Shown here: positions 47,019 to 57,770 of the stretch, piece by piece
How the letters are laid out: every line of letters starts with the position of its first letter
How positions within the stretch are numbered: the first letter of the stretch is position 1
Assembly (NCBI GenBank): GCA_028274465.1
Contig: CM051457.1
Location: 29,485,313-29,549,312 of the forward strand
Direction: 5' to 3'
Length of the DNA stretch: 64,000 nt
From: Plantago ovata
Lineage: Eukaryota > Streptophyta > Magnoliopsida > Lamiales > Plantaginaceae
Made by a program: the position numbers and the translations under genes
The notes under the pieces: model-generated
Told to the model about the DNA's origin: nothing
The model's input: only the letters and a program-made list of their open reading frames with translations
Database searches by the model: none

Positions 47019-48509
47019 TCAGAGCTTGACGATATCCGGGATGTGCACTGGGTACCTCTCAATGCAGTCGTCCCATGGCCCGTTAGCCGGAGTCTTGATG
47101 GTCCGGTTGCACTTCCACACTGCACTGTTACACTTGAAACCACTTCCGAAAGCAATTTGCCACACTCTGTCCCCTCTTTTCATCATGCCTTTTGCCTCAA
47201 TGTATGCCAGCTCGTACCACAACGAGGATGATGACGTATTCCCAAATCGATGCAGTGTCATGCGTGATGCTTCCACATGTTCTGGCAACAGCTGTAGGTT
47301 CTTCTGTAGCTCATCGATCACGGCCCTCCCTCCTGCATGGATGCAGAAATGCTCAAATGCTGTCTTGAAATCCGGTATGTAAGGCTTCCACTTCATTTTA
47401 AAAGCTTTCCTCCCAATTAGAGTGAACAGAAATAGTAACTGCTCTGATGCTGGGAGGACAAGTGGACCAAGAGTTGTTATATTGGACTTCAATGCCTCGC
47501 CAGCTATGACCATCAAGTCCTTTGACAAGTTTACGCCAACTATCCCGTTGCGATCCTCTTGTTGGTACACACATTTGAACGCCTTTTCATCACCCCCCTT
47601 GTGTGTACGAAGCACACGGACTAACTTATATTTGGCGCGTTTGCTATCCCCAAGCTTGTTGGACAGTAGAACTGCTGCTCCACCCATGCGAAAGAGGCAA
47701 TTCGGGAGGAGCATAGCCCGCTCTGACCCCAAATAGCTATTCGGTGTAATTATCTCCGTACTTACGACCAAAGCATTCGAATGTGGCATAGTTTGGAGCA
47801 AATCTCGTGCTAAGTCAATAGAAATCAATCCAGCACTGCACCCCATGCCTGATAGATTATAACTCTTTATGTTACTTCTCAGCTTGTACTTATTCACCAC
47901 CATCGCCGAAAGCGATGGCGTTGGCGAAAAGAGGCTGCAGTTCACTATCAAAATATCAATGTGGTTTGGCTTGATGCCAGTCTTCTCCATAAGTTCATCG
48001 ATTGCTTGAAAGATGACATCCTCAGCCTCTTCTCTCGCATCCTCCATTGTAGGATTAGGGGGTAAGTAGTGAATCGCTTGAGGAAGGCAAGTCTCTTGGC
48101 CAAGGCCAGAACGTTCTAGAATCATCATTTGGAAGTCAACACTCTTAGGGTTGTCTTTCAAGACGAGTGTAGTATGTTCCATGAAAGTGGAAGATGGGAT
48201 TCTGCATGCGACAGGAGGCTTGTAGCATGCGTAATCTACAAGGTATACGGTGCGAGGTCTGGACAAGAAGTAGACAGTGGAGAGGAAAATGATTAGTAAG
48301 AAGGTGATGAGTATTTGAATGTTGGTTAACTCGAGGGAGTTGTAGAGAGCAAGGAGCTCTTCAGGGACAGTTTGGGCGATATGGAGGGTTATCGCAACGA
48401 GGATGGGAATAAGGGTGAAGGTAAGGAGGTGGTTGATGAGGTACTGATAGCCGAGTTTGACGTACTTGAGCTTGACAGAACTGGTGAAACTAGGGAGAGT
48501 ATCTGCCAT
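47019..48509 (-). CDS. KCS: 3-ketoacyl-CoA synthase (KCS11-like), copy 3
   Basis: Intronless; 496 residues from the ATG at 48509 (MADTLPSFTSSVKLKYVKLG). The frame is open to an earlier ATG at 48557 (512 residues). I prefer 48509 because it aligns with the starts of the other two copies, and because the TATA box at 48570-48576 is only 13 bases from the earlier ATG, so the transcript would begin inside or after it. Catalytic residues counted from the preferred start are C224, H391 and N424. Two N-terminal membrane spans; C-terminus ERYPVHIPDIVKL. ER fatty-acid elongase component, last of the three tandem copies. Confidence 0.95.
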   Translation of the reverse strand: MADTLPSFTSSVKLKYVKLGYQYLINHLLTFTLIPILVAITLHIAQTVPEELLALYNSLELTNIQILITFLLIIFLSTVYFLSRPRTVYLVDYACYKPPVACRIPSSTFMEHTTLVLKDNPKSVDFQMMILERSGLGQETCLPQAIHYLPPNPTMEDAREEAEDVIFQAIDELMEKTGIKPNHIDILIVNCSLFSPTPSLSAMVVNKYKLRSNIKSYNLSGMGCSAGLISIDLARDLLQTMPHSNALVVSTEIITPNSYLGSERAMLLPNCLFRMGGAAVLLSNKLGDSKRAKYKLVRVLRTHKGGDEKAFKCVYQQEDRNGIVGVNLSKDLMVIAGEALKSNITTLGPLVLPASEQLLFLFTLIGRKAFKMKWKPYIPDFKTAFEHFCIHAGGRAVIDELQKNLQLLPEHVEASRMTLHRFGNTSSSSLWYELAYIEAKGMMKRGDRVWQIAFGSGFKCNSAVWKCNRTIKTPANGPWDDCIERYPVHIPDIVKL

Positions 48510-48569
48510 TTTTTGTGATTCTTGAGGTGGTGCAGATGAGGTGCGGATGTTGGTCATTGTGGATCAGAG

Positions 48570-48576
48570 ATATATA
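48570..48576 (-). promoter_or_regulatory. TATA box of KCS copy 3
   Basis: TATATAT-type box on the minus strand, 61 bases from the preferred start codon. It lies in a context (AGAGATATATAGAGA) shared with the promoter of KCS copy 2. Confidence 0.65.
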
Positions 48577-50747
48577 GAGAATGGTGTGAGGGAGCAGTGT
48601 TTGGAAGTTAGCTAGAAGTTAGAATTCTCATGGCTATGGACTATGGTACTGTACTACTATAATTTTTGCAGCAGTATAAGGTGGTTTAAATGTCACAAGT
48701 TGAAGACTTCACACTGTGTTATTAGTAATTATGCTCATAATGCCCTTCAACTAGTACTTAATTTAGATCCATTTTCAGAAATCAATTTCTCATTAATTAG
48801 TACTAGTAGATCAAATTACCTGTGCTCATGCATGATCAATATATAAAACAAAAAAAACAGATCATTTCCAGTATAACAGATCAACAAAATTCCGCAAAAT
48901 TGACAAGTTTTGTCATGCTACGTTGTGGTTCTTACAAGCATGTGCAGAATGCGATTTGGTTTAATGGTGAAAAAGTCCTGTTCATTTCAAGTTGTAGAAG
49001 AAACTAAGGTTGTGTGAATGGTTGATTGTTTAGTATAGAAATTACAAGCATGAAGCAAGTTTTGTTAGTTGCAGACTTACAGTAAATGTTATTCTGATAT
49101 ATGGTTCCTGGTGCTTCCAGTTAATTGTCTAAATTCTTGTACGTTGGGGTAGTTTAGTTGAATTTGAAGGTAGATGAGAATTAAGATCTGTTGGTTCAAA
49201 TTTATATGAGTTGGATTCACAGGTTGTAGAGATAAAGGACCGATGAAATAAAGAAGAGTGAAGGAGCAAGAAGAAAAGAAATACAAAAACGTATGTTAGG
49301 AACCACGATTTAGTTTTAATCACCTAGGGATTACAGTTGTACATTCAGCTTAGATATATGTACACAGGCGGTTAGTTATGTAAATCAGCTATTTAAACAA
49401 GCTGAAGAAACTCCTCTGTCCACAAATACTTGGAAGTGAAAAAGTACCATCATAATTGGGGTAATAGAACTTGTTGGTCTGTCAAGATTAAAGTGCAAAA
49501 GCTTGAAACCCCTCAAATGAGAAGTCTTGGCCATCTGCCGTAGGCCACTTTACATAGTGAATGGGTAGTTGCTAAATTAATTGCATCATCGATGAGAAGT
49601 TTGTTACTACTACATGTACGTACATGTGGATTTGCGTTAAATGTAGGCGGTGTTGTTCGTTGAGATCCTTTACTAACTTATACGAGTATATGTTCATGAC
49701 ACACTTGATGCAAATTTTAATGGGAATAGTGCCAAGTTATCAATACTGTTATTTTAAGTCTTCAAACTATTCCGGTACTGATCGATTCGAGGTAAAGGTA
49801 AAAAAGGAAGAAGTAATTGGGAAGATGGGAAAGCTACACTATGCACTACGGGTCAGTCCTAATTGTTGTTATTGTATGGGTCGGTTCATGGATGATTTGA
49901 ATGTTCTAATGACGTTAACATCAAATAGGTAATATCTTACATTTTGACGTGTATACGATATGATGTCGAGTATAAGTAAAAGAGAAATTTTGTAGGAGGG
50001 ACAACATTGAAGGAAATTTTTATTTAATGTGACTACTAATGTGGCCAAAGAAACTTATTGGTTTTCTAGGATAGTCCACATCTTGGAGTAACCCGTTCAT
50101 ATGGGTAATTTTCATTTGTTATAGAGTATCATTGTAATGGCTTGGTGTGGATATTCTATATTTTATAAAGGTGTGCAAACCCTATGCACGACCTCTTGTA
50201 AATGTGTCTTATATGAATAAATTTTGCCATTTTCAGAAAACCTTTCACATAGCGGTTGACCCGAAATAGTAGTAAAATGAGTGTCTGGTGAATAAGTATT
50301 GAAATGAGTGTGGCTAAATCTCAACACAACAAAAATGAACATAAAGGTTGAGAAATAAATTAACTAAACTTAAAAGAGGAGTAATATTGGGCGGGCAGCA
50401 ATTGGTCATGTTATTTTTTTAAACAATAAAGTTTTATTTAAAGAGAAACACAAATACAAAAAAGATCGTGCATTAGGTTTGCACAACTAATAGAGTACAC
50501 AGCCACAAAAAAACAAGCCAATTACAATATACTCACTCTATAGAAAAATGCAAGATACCCAATAATAGGTATGGATTGCTCAATTTCACCATTTACGTCT
50601 AGTATGTCTCATCACTATAGAGACGAGTCAAGAATTTCACCCTTTACGTCTAGTATGTCTCATTACTATAGAGACGAGTCAAGAATTCAAAGGTAACGAG
50701 TTTACAATAAACTCTAACCAAGACCGAGAAAGCAACATATCCATACG
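48577..50747. other. Spacer without recognised genes
   Basis: AT-rich. A segment near 50160-50225 (TGCAAACCCTATGCACGACC, AATAAATTTT) resembles the 3' end seen at 13850 and may be an old LINE tail. A 53-bp tandem duplication lies at 50584-50686. The plus-strand frame at 49624-49932 is unidentified. Confidence 0.4.
50584..50686. repeat. Tandem duplication, about 53-bp unit, 2 copies
   Basis: TTTACGTCTAGTATGTCTCA and CTATAGAGACGAGTCAAGAA occur twice in succession with only two or three differences. Confidence 0.9.
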
Positions 50748-51141
50748 CAGTGGCGAATCCAGGACGATATTTCAGGGGGGTCAAGAATCGAAGACTGTAT
50801 TTTAGGGGGGTCAAGTTAAGTGTTTGTATTTTTTTTATTCAATAAAGGGAAAATAACAACAATGAGAAAAATATTAAAAATTGGAGAAGAGTGTGAAAGA
50901 AATGGTGAATTTAGAGTGAAAACGAAAGAGATAAGAATAACAATAAAAAAAATTCAAAATGAGAAGAAAATTGTAGAAAAAATGATAAAAACACCAAAAT
51001 GTTAAAAGAAAGGATTTAAACCAGTAACCAACCAGATGAAAGAAGGTTACTTAAGCCATTGCAACAAACAAGTTATACATATTTAGCATCTCAGATCCCG
51101 GTAAGTAAATTGAGCCCCTTGACCCCGTGGATCCACCACTG
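50748..51141. mobile_element. Non-autonomous hAT element (394 bp)
   Basis: The left end CAGTGGCGAATCCAGGACG and the right end on the minus strand CAGTGGTGGATCCACGGGG form the inverted repeat typical of plant hAT elements. The flanking 8 bases (TCCATACG and TCGATGCT) agree only at 5 positions, so the target duplication has decayed. The small lysine-rich frame inside is not recognised. Confidence 0.75.
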
Positions 51142-51593
51142 TCGATGCTAGTTTAGATGATTTTCCTCCCCAGATCCCGAACCCAATCTCTAATATTAAG
51201 GTAGATTACAAATGCTCTACAATCACCCTAAACCTTTTAGGCTTTTACATATAGTACACTCGAGCAACAATTAATAACATCATTTATATATATACAACAA
51301 TTTGGCAATTTGCAAATGAAATGAGATTTAATTAGCCTGCGCTGGCTTTGTCCACATGCAACTAATTAAAAATTTAAAAAGCACCATAAATCCAATCGTA
51401 TGCTGCTGCTGCTGTTGTTTTTAAAATATCAAGTGCACTGAATTTTAACGCCGGTAGTGTGAGTGAAGTCGATCGATCGACCAGGTTGTCCACATGACCA
51501 CTATTTAATGTTGTGCTGCATGCTCATTCTGAGAATTCTTGAAGTGTTGCATCACAAGTTTGAAAAAGAGAAAAAGGAAATTTAATTAGTAGT
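51142..51593. other. Spacer between two hAT elements
   Basis: No gene is seen. It contains CTG/CTGCTGCTGTTG simple sequence near 51400. Confidence 0.4.
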
Positions 51594-51910
51594 AGTACTA
51601 GTAGACCCGACCAAACGGAACCGCGAACAGAGAACCGAACCGAAAAATACAGTTCCGGTTTTAGAACCGAACGGTCAGTTCCAGTTCTGGAACCGAAAAA
51701 CCGTACTGTTTCAGTTCCAAAAATTTTGGAACTGTAGAACCGTCAGGAACCAGACGGTTCCTAGCGGTTTGGAACCGGCTGTTCCGAACCGCTCCAGGAA
51801 CAAAGCGGTTCCTGGCAGTATTATACTCATCTGTTTTTTTTAAATTGTTTACGTTTGCTTTTGGAACGGTTTTTTAGGAGGTTGGTATGATGAGTGTAGT
51901 GTTTGGTTTA

Positions 51911-52092
51911 GGCTCTGTTCTCTTCGTCTGAAAATTAATTTTTTAAGTTCAGTTCAGATGCATTAAGTTCAATTTAGTTCAGTTCAGATTTGCCTAATAG
52001 TATTTTGTACTACAAATAAGTTAAGTTCAGTTCAGTTCAAATCCATTCAATTCAGTTCACTTCACTTCTGTTCAGACGAAGAGAATAGAGCC
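51911..52092. mobile_element. Tourist-like MITE, copy 2 (182 bp), nested
   Basis: Ends GGCTCTGTTCTCTTCGTCTG and CAGACGAAGAGAATAGAGCC are flanked by TTA on both sides (51908-51910, 52093-52095). Same family as 19146-19323 but with the interior reversed. It lies inside the 2.5-kb hAT element. Confidence 0.85.
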
Positions 52093-52218
52093 TTAGTGGC
52101 AGTGCCCACAATAAAGTTGTGAGATAAAAAGTTGTCACCAATGAAATCGTAAACAATCTAAAAAATAGACGAAAAAGGAATATGTAAACAATCTAAAAAA
52201 CCAGATTAGTACTACTAC

Positions 52219-52493
52219 TCCCTCTGGCCCCTTTGAACTTACCCACTTCTCTTTACAAACACATTTTAAGAAAATATTACTTTTTTATTATTATATTTGA
52301 GTGTAGACCTTAATGTACATAATTAGGAGGATTTATTAGTAAGTATGTTCGGTAGTGTTTAATTAAATGGTTAATAGAAATTGTTACTATAAAGAAAGAG
52401 TAATAAAAACTTTCCATTTATGAACTGGATAATTTCTAAGTGGGACGTCATAAATGTCAAAATGGATAATTTAAAGTGGGATGGAGAGATAGT
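52219..52493. mobile_element. Stowaway-like MITE, nested
   Basis: The left end CTCCCTCTGGCCCCTTTGAA and the right end on the minus strand ACTATCTCTCCATCCCACTT share the CTCCCTC..CCCACTT pattern. Boundaries are approximate. Confidence 0.5.
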
Positions 52494-52637
52494 AGTACGA
52501 GTATTTAAATGTGGCCTATAGGACACAAGCCACGTGTTGTTGTTGCAACTTTGCATGTTGTTAGTCTGCAAGGCTAATTAGCCGTTTGCAGCAACAGTTG
52601 CAAAAGTTTTTTTTTTTTTTTAATATCGTAATTTATA

Positions 52638-52897
52638 CTCCCTCCGTCTCACAAAACATTACCCATTAGGGTTAACGTGCAGTTTAATAATAAATAATAA
52701 AGTAGTATAAATTTAGTGGGGTATGTTACTATTAATTGAAATGGAGTTGTTAAAGTATAAAGTAGTGGCAAAGTTGTAATATAGTGTACAAAATAATGTT
52801 TTTAATATGTGAGGTAGCTTCCATTTTAGGAAATGGGTAAAGTTTTATGGGACACCTACAAATGGAAAGTGGGTAAAGTTTTGTGAGATGAGGGGAG
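52638..52897. mobile_element. Stowaway MITE (260 bp), nested
   Basis: CTCCCTCCGTCTCACAAAAC at the left and CTCCCCTCATCTCACAAAAC on the minus strand at the right form the inverted repeat. TA flanks both ends (52636-52637 and 52898-52899). The classic plant Tc1/mariner-type MITE signature. Confidence 0.9.
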
Positions 52898-53132
52898 TAA
52901 TTTTTACCTATAAATACCACACTTCTAAAACGTTTTCTTCTCATCCTAACTTCCTCGGTCTCTTTCTCTATTATCTCATCCTTCTCAATCTCTATTAGTC
53001 TAATTCTCTTAACACTAATTTATTATGGCCTGAAATCCAATCATTTTGGAAGGAGATGAGGAGTTTCTAAATACGTTCGAGAGTGGTATTAATGCTACTC
53101 CTAGTAGTACTAATGTCGGTTCTGGGTTTTGA

Positions 53133-53750
53133 AGTTTTTTTTTAGAAAGAAAAGGGTAATATATTAACCAAAAGGCAGAGCCAGAATACATAAATGTTTG
53201 AAAGACACGTTACAGCACAAAGCAAAAACTAGCAGTAGTAGAGCTAGACTCATGGCGGTTCATGGAATTCAAATGGGAGCATCGTATAACCCATACTGTC
53301 CACTGCAAAGTCTCTTGAGAGCAGATCAGCTAACTGATTGGAAATTCGCCTTATATGTGAGAGTTTGAACTCAACAAAGGTATCAAGTTTTTGTCGCAGA
53401 GTCGTATATATTGCTCCATTTTCAGTCAACTGAGAGGTGTCTGCTGCTTCCACCCCTTTGATCACCAACATGCTGTCACCTTCAAGGATTAATTTGTCGT
53501 AGGCGAGGTGAGATGCCAGCCATAGTGCAAGCCTAGCCGCATAAGCTTCTGCAGTTTCAATAGACACCCCAGGGCTTATCTTTTTTCTGGCCCAGACAAG
53601 AACTAGACCAGTATGGTCACGCAAAACCGCTGATATGCCTCCAGTTGAGCCATCACGAGGTACTGAGGCGTCGAAATTGGCTTTGATCCATCATTCTGGA
53701 GGCTTATTCCACGGGCCATTAGCCACCGTGTTGTGGGTGTGCGCTGGAGG
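53133..53750 (-). mobile_element. 5'-truncated LINE-type fragment with RNase H-like domain
   Basis: On the minus strand an open frame (53250-53624) continues upstream through a TGA to WIKANFDASV. It has the order of a plant RNase H-like (RVT_3) domain: FDAS, then LRDHTGLVLVWARK, AEAYAARLALWLASH, LILEGDSMLVIKG and HIRRISNQLADLLSR. It ends in PFEFHEPP. The T run at about 53133-53141 would be the A tail on the minus strand. It is inserted where the hAT transposase should continue. The stop before the domain marks it as dead. Confidence 0.65.
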
Positions 53751-53824
53751 GCAGACGTGTGAAAGGTGGAAGTCATGGAATCTGTTCACAAACTCAGACG
53801 TGATCATGGGTTCCGCAAGTTTGA

Positions 53825-53868
53825 ACTTGGTAAAAAGTTTAAACTTTAGTTTAAACTTTTTACCAAGT
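53825..53868. repeat. Perfect inverted repeat, 21-bp arms, 2-base loop
   Basis: ACTTGGTAAAAAGTTTAAAC plus T at 53825-53845 is exactly mirrored at 53848-53868. It lies between the LINE fragment and the right end of the hAT element. Confidence 0.95.
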
Positions 53869-54117
53869 CTATAAGTCCCTTTTTTTGGCCAATTTTTTAA
53901 AATGACCTTATATAAAAAAATTTTTGATTTTGTTGTAAAAAAAAAAGCATCAATTCATTGGAGGAAAAAAATTTAATAAAAATATGAGAACCGACAGTTC
54001 CTGAAATCGGAACCAGAACTTATGGTTCCAGCATATTTTCCAAATGGAACCGGCGGTTTTGGAACCGAGAACCGCCCGTCCCTAGAACCGCCAAGGTCTA
54101 AGTACTAGCCTAGATAA

Positions 54118-55275
54118 GTGTGTGTTTGGTTGGAATCTCTCATTAGAGATTTAAAATGAGGGATTTGAGCCCAAATAATGAAATGGGCTTTTGAAGGTAT
54201 TTGTGTGTATAAAATCCCGCGAACTGTTGTTTGGTTGCATTTGGAGTGATTTGAAAACAAATACCTTGTTTGGTTGCAATAATTTTGAGGGCTTATAGGT
54301 AAGTTTGCCATTTTTAAATTTCCCTCTCAAATACTTTATTACATCAATTTTTAACTAATGAAAAATTACAAAACAATTACACGCATTAGTACTAATGAAT
54401 GGAATAACTAAGGTATGCACATAATTAACAAACGACTATGTCCAAATAATTAATTCTTAAACCACACATTAGAGCGTACAAATTAGCTAACATGAAAGAT
54501 TTCACACCAATAGCTAAAACATAAAGTTATTACGGCACCATAATAGTAGCATGATTTGTACTTATCCAAGTGAAACATAACCACCAGAAATACTAGAAAT
54601 ATTATAGCAGGTACTTAGCCAATTGAAATATATTGGTAGCGCAAAAAACTCACACATAATGAAGGGCCACAGACATATGTTTATAAAATGATAATATTTT
54701 TTATTATTAAATAAAAAATGATGATAATATGGATGGTAATATTAATATAAAATATATTTTGGAATTTTTTTAAAGTTTTTTTTCTTTTTTTGTCAATGAA
54801 AAGTCAAATTGCATAAGTTGTTGCGAGATGATAATATGAATTGGATGATAATATGAATTTTTTAAAGTTTAATTAAGAGAGAATTAAGAGGTGGAGATGG
54901 GGTGCTCCAAACATAGCCAAGAGTGGTCTCTATTTATAGATCTCGAAAAAATAAAGTCTTTGGTGATTTTTATTTATTTTTTACATTTTTATTTTTCGAG
55001 TTATGACCGTGTTAAACTAAAGGGTGTCGTCAATTTCCTATGTGAACACGCGACTTGTTGTATGTTGTCTGTTTGTGGGTTTTTCGTGATTGTTTACTAA
55101 TGACGAGGGCATGCATGAAAGTAATTTTGATTTGGACGTAAAATTTTCATTTGAGGGATTTCACAAATACCTGCCCCAACTAGGTATTTCAAACCCACAA
55201 AAAGACAAGAGCCCTCACATGGAGGGATTTGACAAATCCCTAAACCTACGGGCCGACATTCCTTAACCAAACATG
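54118..55275. mobile_element. TIR repeat, tandem copy 1
   Basis: The left end GTGTGTTTGGTTGGAATC and the right end on the minus strand CATGTTTGGTTAAGGAATG form short inverted repeats, with GAGGGATTTG motifs near both ends. The interior (54890-55090) has GGGGTGCTCCAAACA, GAGTGGTCTCTATTTATAGA and TATGTGAACACGCGAC, all found again in the second copy. No transposase is seen. Confidence 0.6.
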
Positions 55276-56715
55276 GTATTTTGAGGGATTTGGGGCAAAA
55301 ACATATCAAATCCCTCTCAAATCCCTCATTTAGGGTAGGGATTTGTGTGTATCAAATCTCTCCATTTTTTGTTTGATTGCAAGTCCCCAAATAGAGATTT
55401 CGTTGAATTTGAGAACAAATACCTTGTTTGATTGCAGAGGAATTTGTAACGTATTTCGAATTTCGTAGAAGGGATATCGTAAGTTGTGCAAGTTAGTTAT
55501 AACTACCAATTTAAACTTACAAGAATACCCTTTGCATTTTAAACAATTTGTTCATTGAGGTGAGTGCTTAAAGGTAACTTAGCCATTTTTAAATTTCCCA
55601 CTCAAATACTTCTCAAATATTTTGCTACCTCAATTTTTAGCTACAAGTTGAATTGCACACATTAGCAATCAATAGTTTAACTAAGCCACAACACCTAATT
55701 AACATGGGATTATGAAAAAATGATTACTTCTTAAACCTAGCATTAGCAATTACACATTAGCTAAAACAAAAAGTGCATAACTCGATTAGTAGTTATCCAA
55801 ACCATCAGCAAGTACTAATTAGTACTTATCCAAGTTAAACATAATAACTAGAAATAGCAGAAATATTGTAGCACAAAAGACTCACACATAAGCACGGTTC
55901 AGGGGCCACATTGATCAGAAGCAGAATGGGAGCACCAACTGAAATTTAAAATCTATGGTGATTAAAATACAATGCATGATTCCAAAGTGAAAATAACATC
56001 ATTATAGTCCACATAACACATCCTTCTGTTTTACCTAGCTATAAGCAACACAAACAAATTACTTGAAAAGATTGGAAATTAATATCATAAACCGAGCATT
56101 AGTAGTATTTAAACTGTTACCAAAAGCAGAATACCTCCCAGGTGAACAGTACAAACAATATAATAGGGAGTAGCATATGTTTAAATGATGATTATATTTT
56201 TAATGTTTTTTAATATTAAATAATGGTAATATGAATTATAATATTGTGATAGAAGAGAAATAGGAGTCGGAGATGGGGTGCTCCAAACATTGACAAGAGT
56301 GGTCTCTATTTATAGATCTCAAAAAAATAAAATCGTTGGTGATTTTTATTTATTTTTCACATTTTATTTTTTAAGTTATGACAGTTTTAAAATAAAGGGT
56401 GCCCCGCGCTTTCCTATGTGAACACGCGACATGTTGTATGTTGTGTGGTGGTGATTTTTCAGTTAATCTTGACTAATCATGAGGGGCAGAAAAGTAAAAT
56501 CACATTATGCCAGAATCCCTCAAAATGAAATCCCTCCAAATACATACTCCCCCATGGTATTTGAAACACACTAAAATACGAGAGCCCGGTTGAGGAGAAA
56601 TTCGGAAAATTCTTGGCCCGACGGGCTTTATTTTTACTACCAAATGCAGGTTTTCGAGGGATTTGAACAAGAAACACACCAAATCTCACCCAAATACCCT
56701 CAACCAAACGCACAA
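55276..56715. mobile_element. TIR repeat, tandem copy 2
   Basis: Second, longer copy of the 54118-55275 element. It shares GGGGTGCTCCAAACA, GAGTGGTCTCTATTTATAGA and TATGTGAACACGCGAC (56276-56435) and ends on the minus strand GTGCGTTTGGTTGAGGG. The junction of the two copies is rich in AATCCCTC/GAGGGATTTG in both orientations. The left boundary is approximate. Confidence 0.55.
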
Positions 56716-57174
56716 TTAGGACCTTATAACTCCAAGTATTTCTATACACACTCTATAACTTCAAATTTTTTTATACCACTTTATGCCCCATCGAAATTCG
56801 AACCCTCTGTTATATTACCCCAACACCCTTACCCTTACCATTAAACCACTTTATAACTCCTATCCTATTTTGTACCAATTGTAGGTAGCTGGCTTTTATA
56901 AATATTTATGTGCTTTCTCATGTTGATTTTAATAGGTGCAAATTTAAAAACGCCTAATTTCTAAAATATCAGCATTTATTTCACCGTATATATTGGTTAT
57001 TGTTCATGAGCTTAATTATGTCGCCATTCAATTTTCTATTAAACGCCTGGGTCCATGGATTAAATAGTTGTTTCTCGTGCACAATTTTTCTGATGAACGA
57101 ATGCCATAATCTTCACAAACTGCATTTCCATATCGAAAAACAAACTAACATAAGTAATAAAATTATTAAGATTA
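56716..57174. other. Upstream region of the UGT fragment
   Basis: AT-rich. TTATAAATAT near 56896-56905 is TATA-like but far from the start codon. Nothing else is recognised. Confidence 0.4.
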
Positions 57175-57770
57175 ATGGCTGAACCAGTTCCGTCATGTTC
57201 CAAACCTCACATTGTTATTTTCCCGTTCATGTCCAAAGGCCACACAATTTCACTCCTCCACTTATCCGACCTCCTCGTTAGCCGCGGAGTCCACGTAACC
57301 ATCTTCACAACTCCGGGGAACCACCCTTTCATTGCGGATGCTCTCAAGGGAACGAATGTTTTGATTATTGACTTGCCGTTCCCGGAGAACGTACCTGAGA
57401 TCCCGCCAGGGGTCGAGAGCACGGATAAGCTCCCGTCTATGTCTCTGTTCGTTCCGTTTCTTAAGGGCATAGAGCTAATGCAACCTCGTTTCGAAGAAGC
57501 ACTGGAGAGTATTCACTCTGAGGTAGATTAATAAATATTGTGGATTCTTTTTATCTCAAATTAATTATTTATCGAAAAAAATCATTCTATTTTCGTATTA
57601 AACAATCACACAATGATTAATGTTTATCAAAAAAATCATTCTATTTTCTTTTACTCCCATTACACAAGAGAAATAAAGTTTCAAGAAACTCCTTATAATA
57701 ATGGTGAAAGATCATCCCAAGCTTGGACATCATGAATCATCAATATATGAAATCAGGTGTGTATTGTCTT
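57175..57770 (+). pseudogene. UGT: Family-1 UDP-glycosyltransferase (UGT90A-like), cut by a retrotransposon
   Basis: Exon 1 (57175-57522) encodes 116 residues of a GT1 N-terminus: PHIVIFPFMSKGHTISLLHL, then GVHVTIFTTPGNHPFIADAL and ENVPEIPPGVESTDKLPSMS. The PFMSKGHT context holds the catalytic histidine. A donor GAG|GTAGAT and an acceptor AAATCAG|GTGTGTATTGTCTT (intron 57523-57756) would continue in phase as VCIV, the expected start of a VSDG-type block. After 14 bases of that exon the Copia element begins. The frame otherwise stops at TAA 57529-57531. The sugar-acceptor and UDP-binding (PSPG) parts would lie beyond the element, outside the window. The gene is disrupted in this haplotype. Confidence 0.8.

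Larger units (their letters stand above)
51602..54100. mobile_element. hAT element, 2.5 kb, subterminal GGAACCG repeats, nested insertions
   Basis: AGTACTAG flanks it exactly at 51594-51601 and 54101-54108. The element starts TAGACCCGACC and the other end on the minus strand starts TAGACCTTGGCGG. Both ends (51610-51815 and 53995-54095) are packed with AACCG/GGAACC motifs in both orientations, as expected for transposase-binding subterminal repeats. Near 52908 a TATAAATACC box is followed by an ATG at 53024. A short frame there (EGDEEFLNTFESGINATPSS) is probably the start of a transposase that carries an early stop and is then cut off. Tourist, Stowaway and LINE pieces lie inside. Confidence 0.75.

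Noticed and set aside
52371-52944. Minus-strand open frames of 64-66 codons
   Set aside because: They overlap Stowaway MITEs and have no homology.
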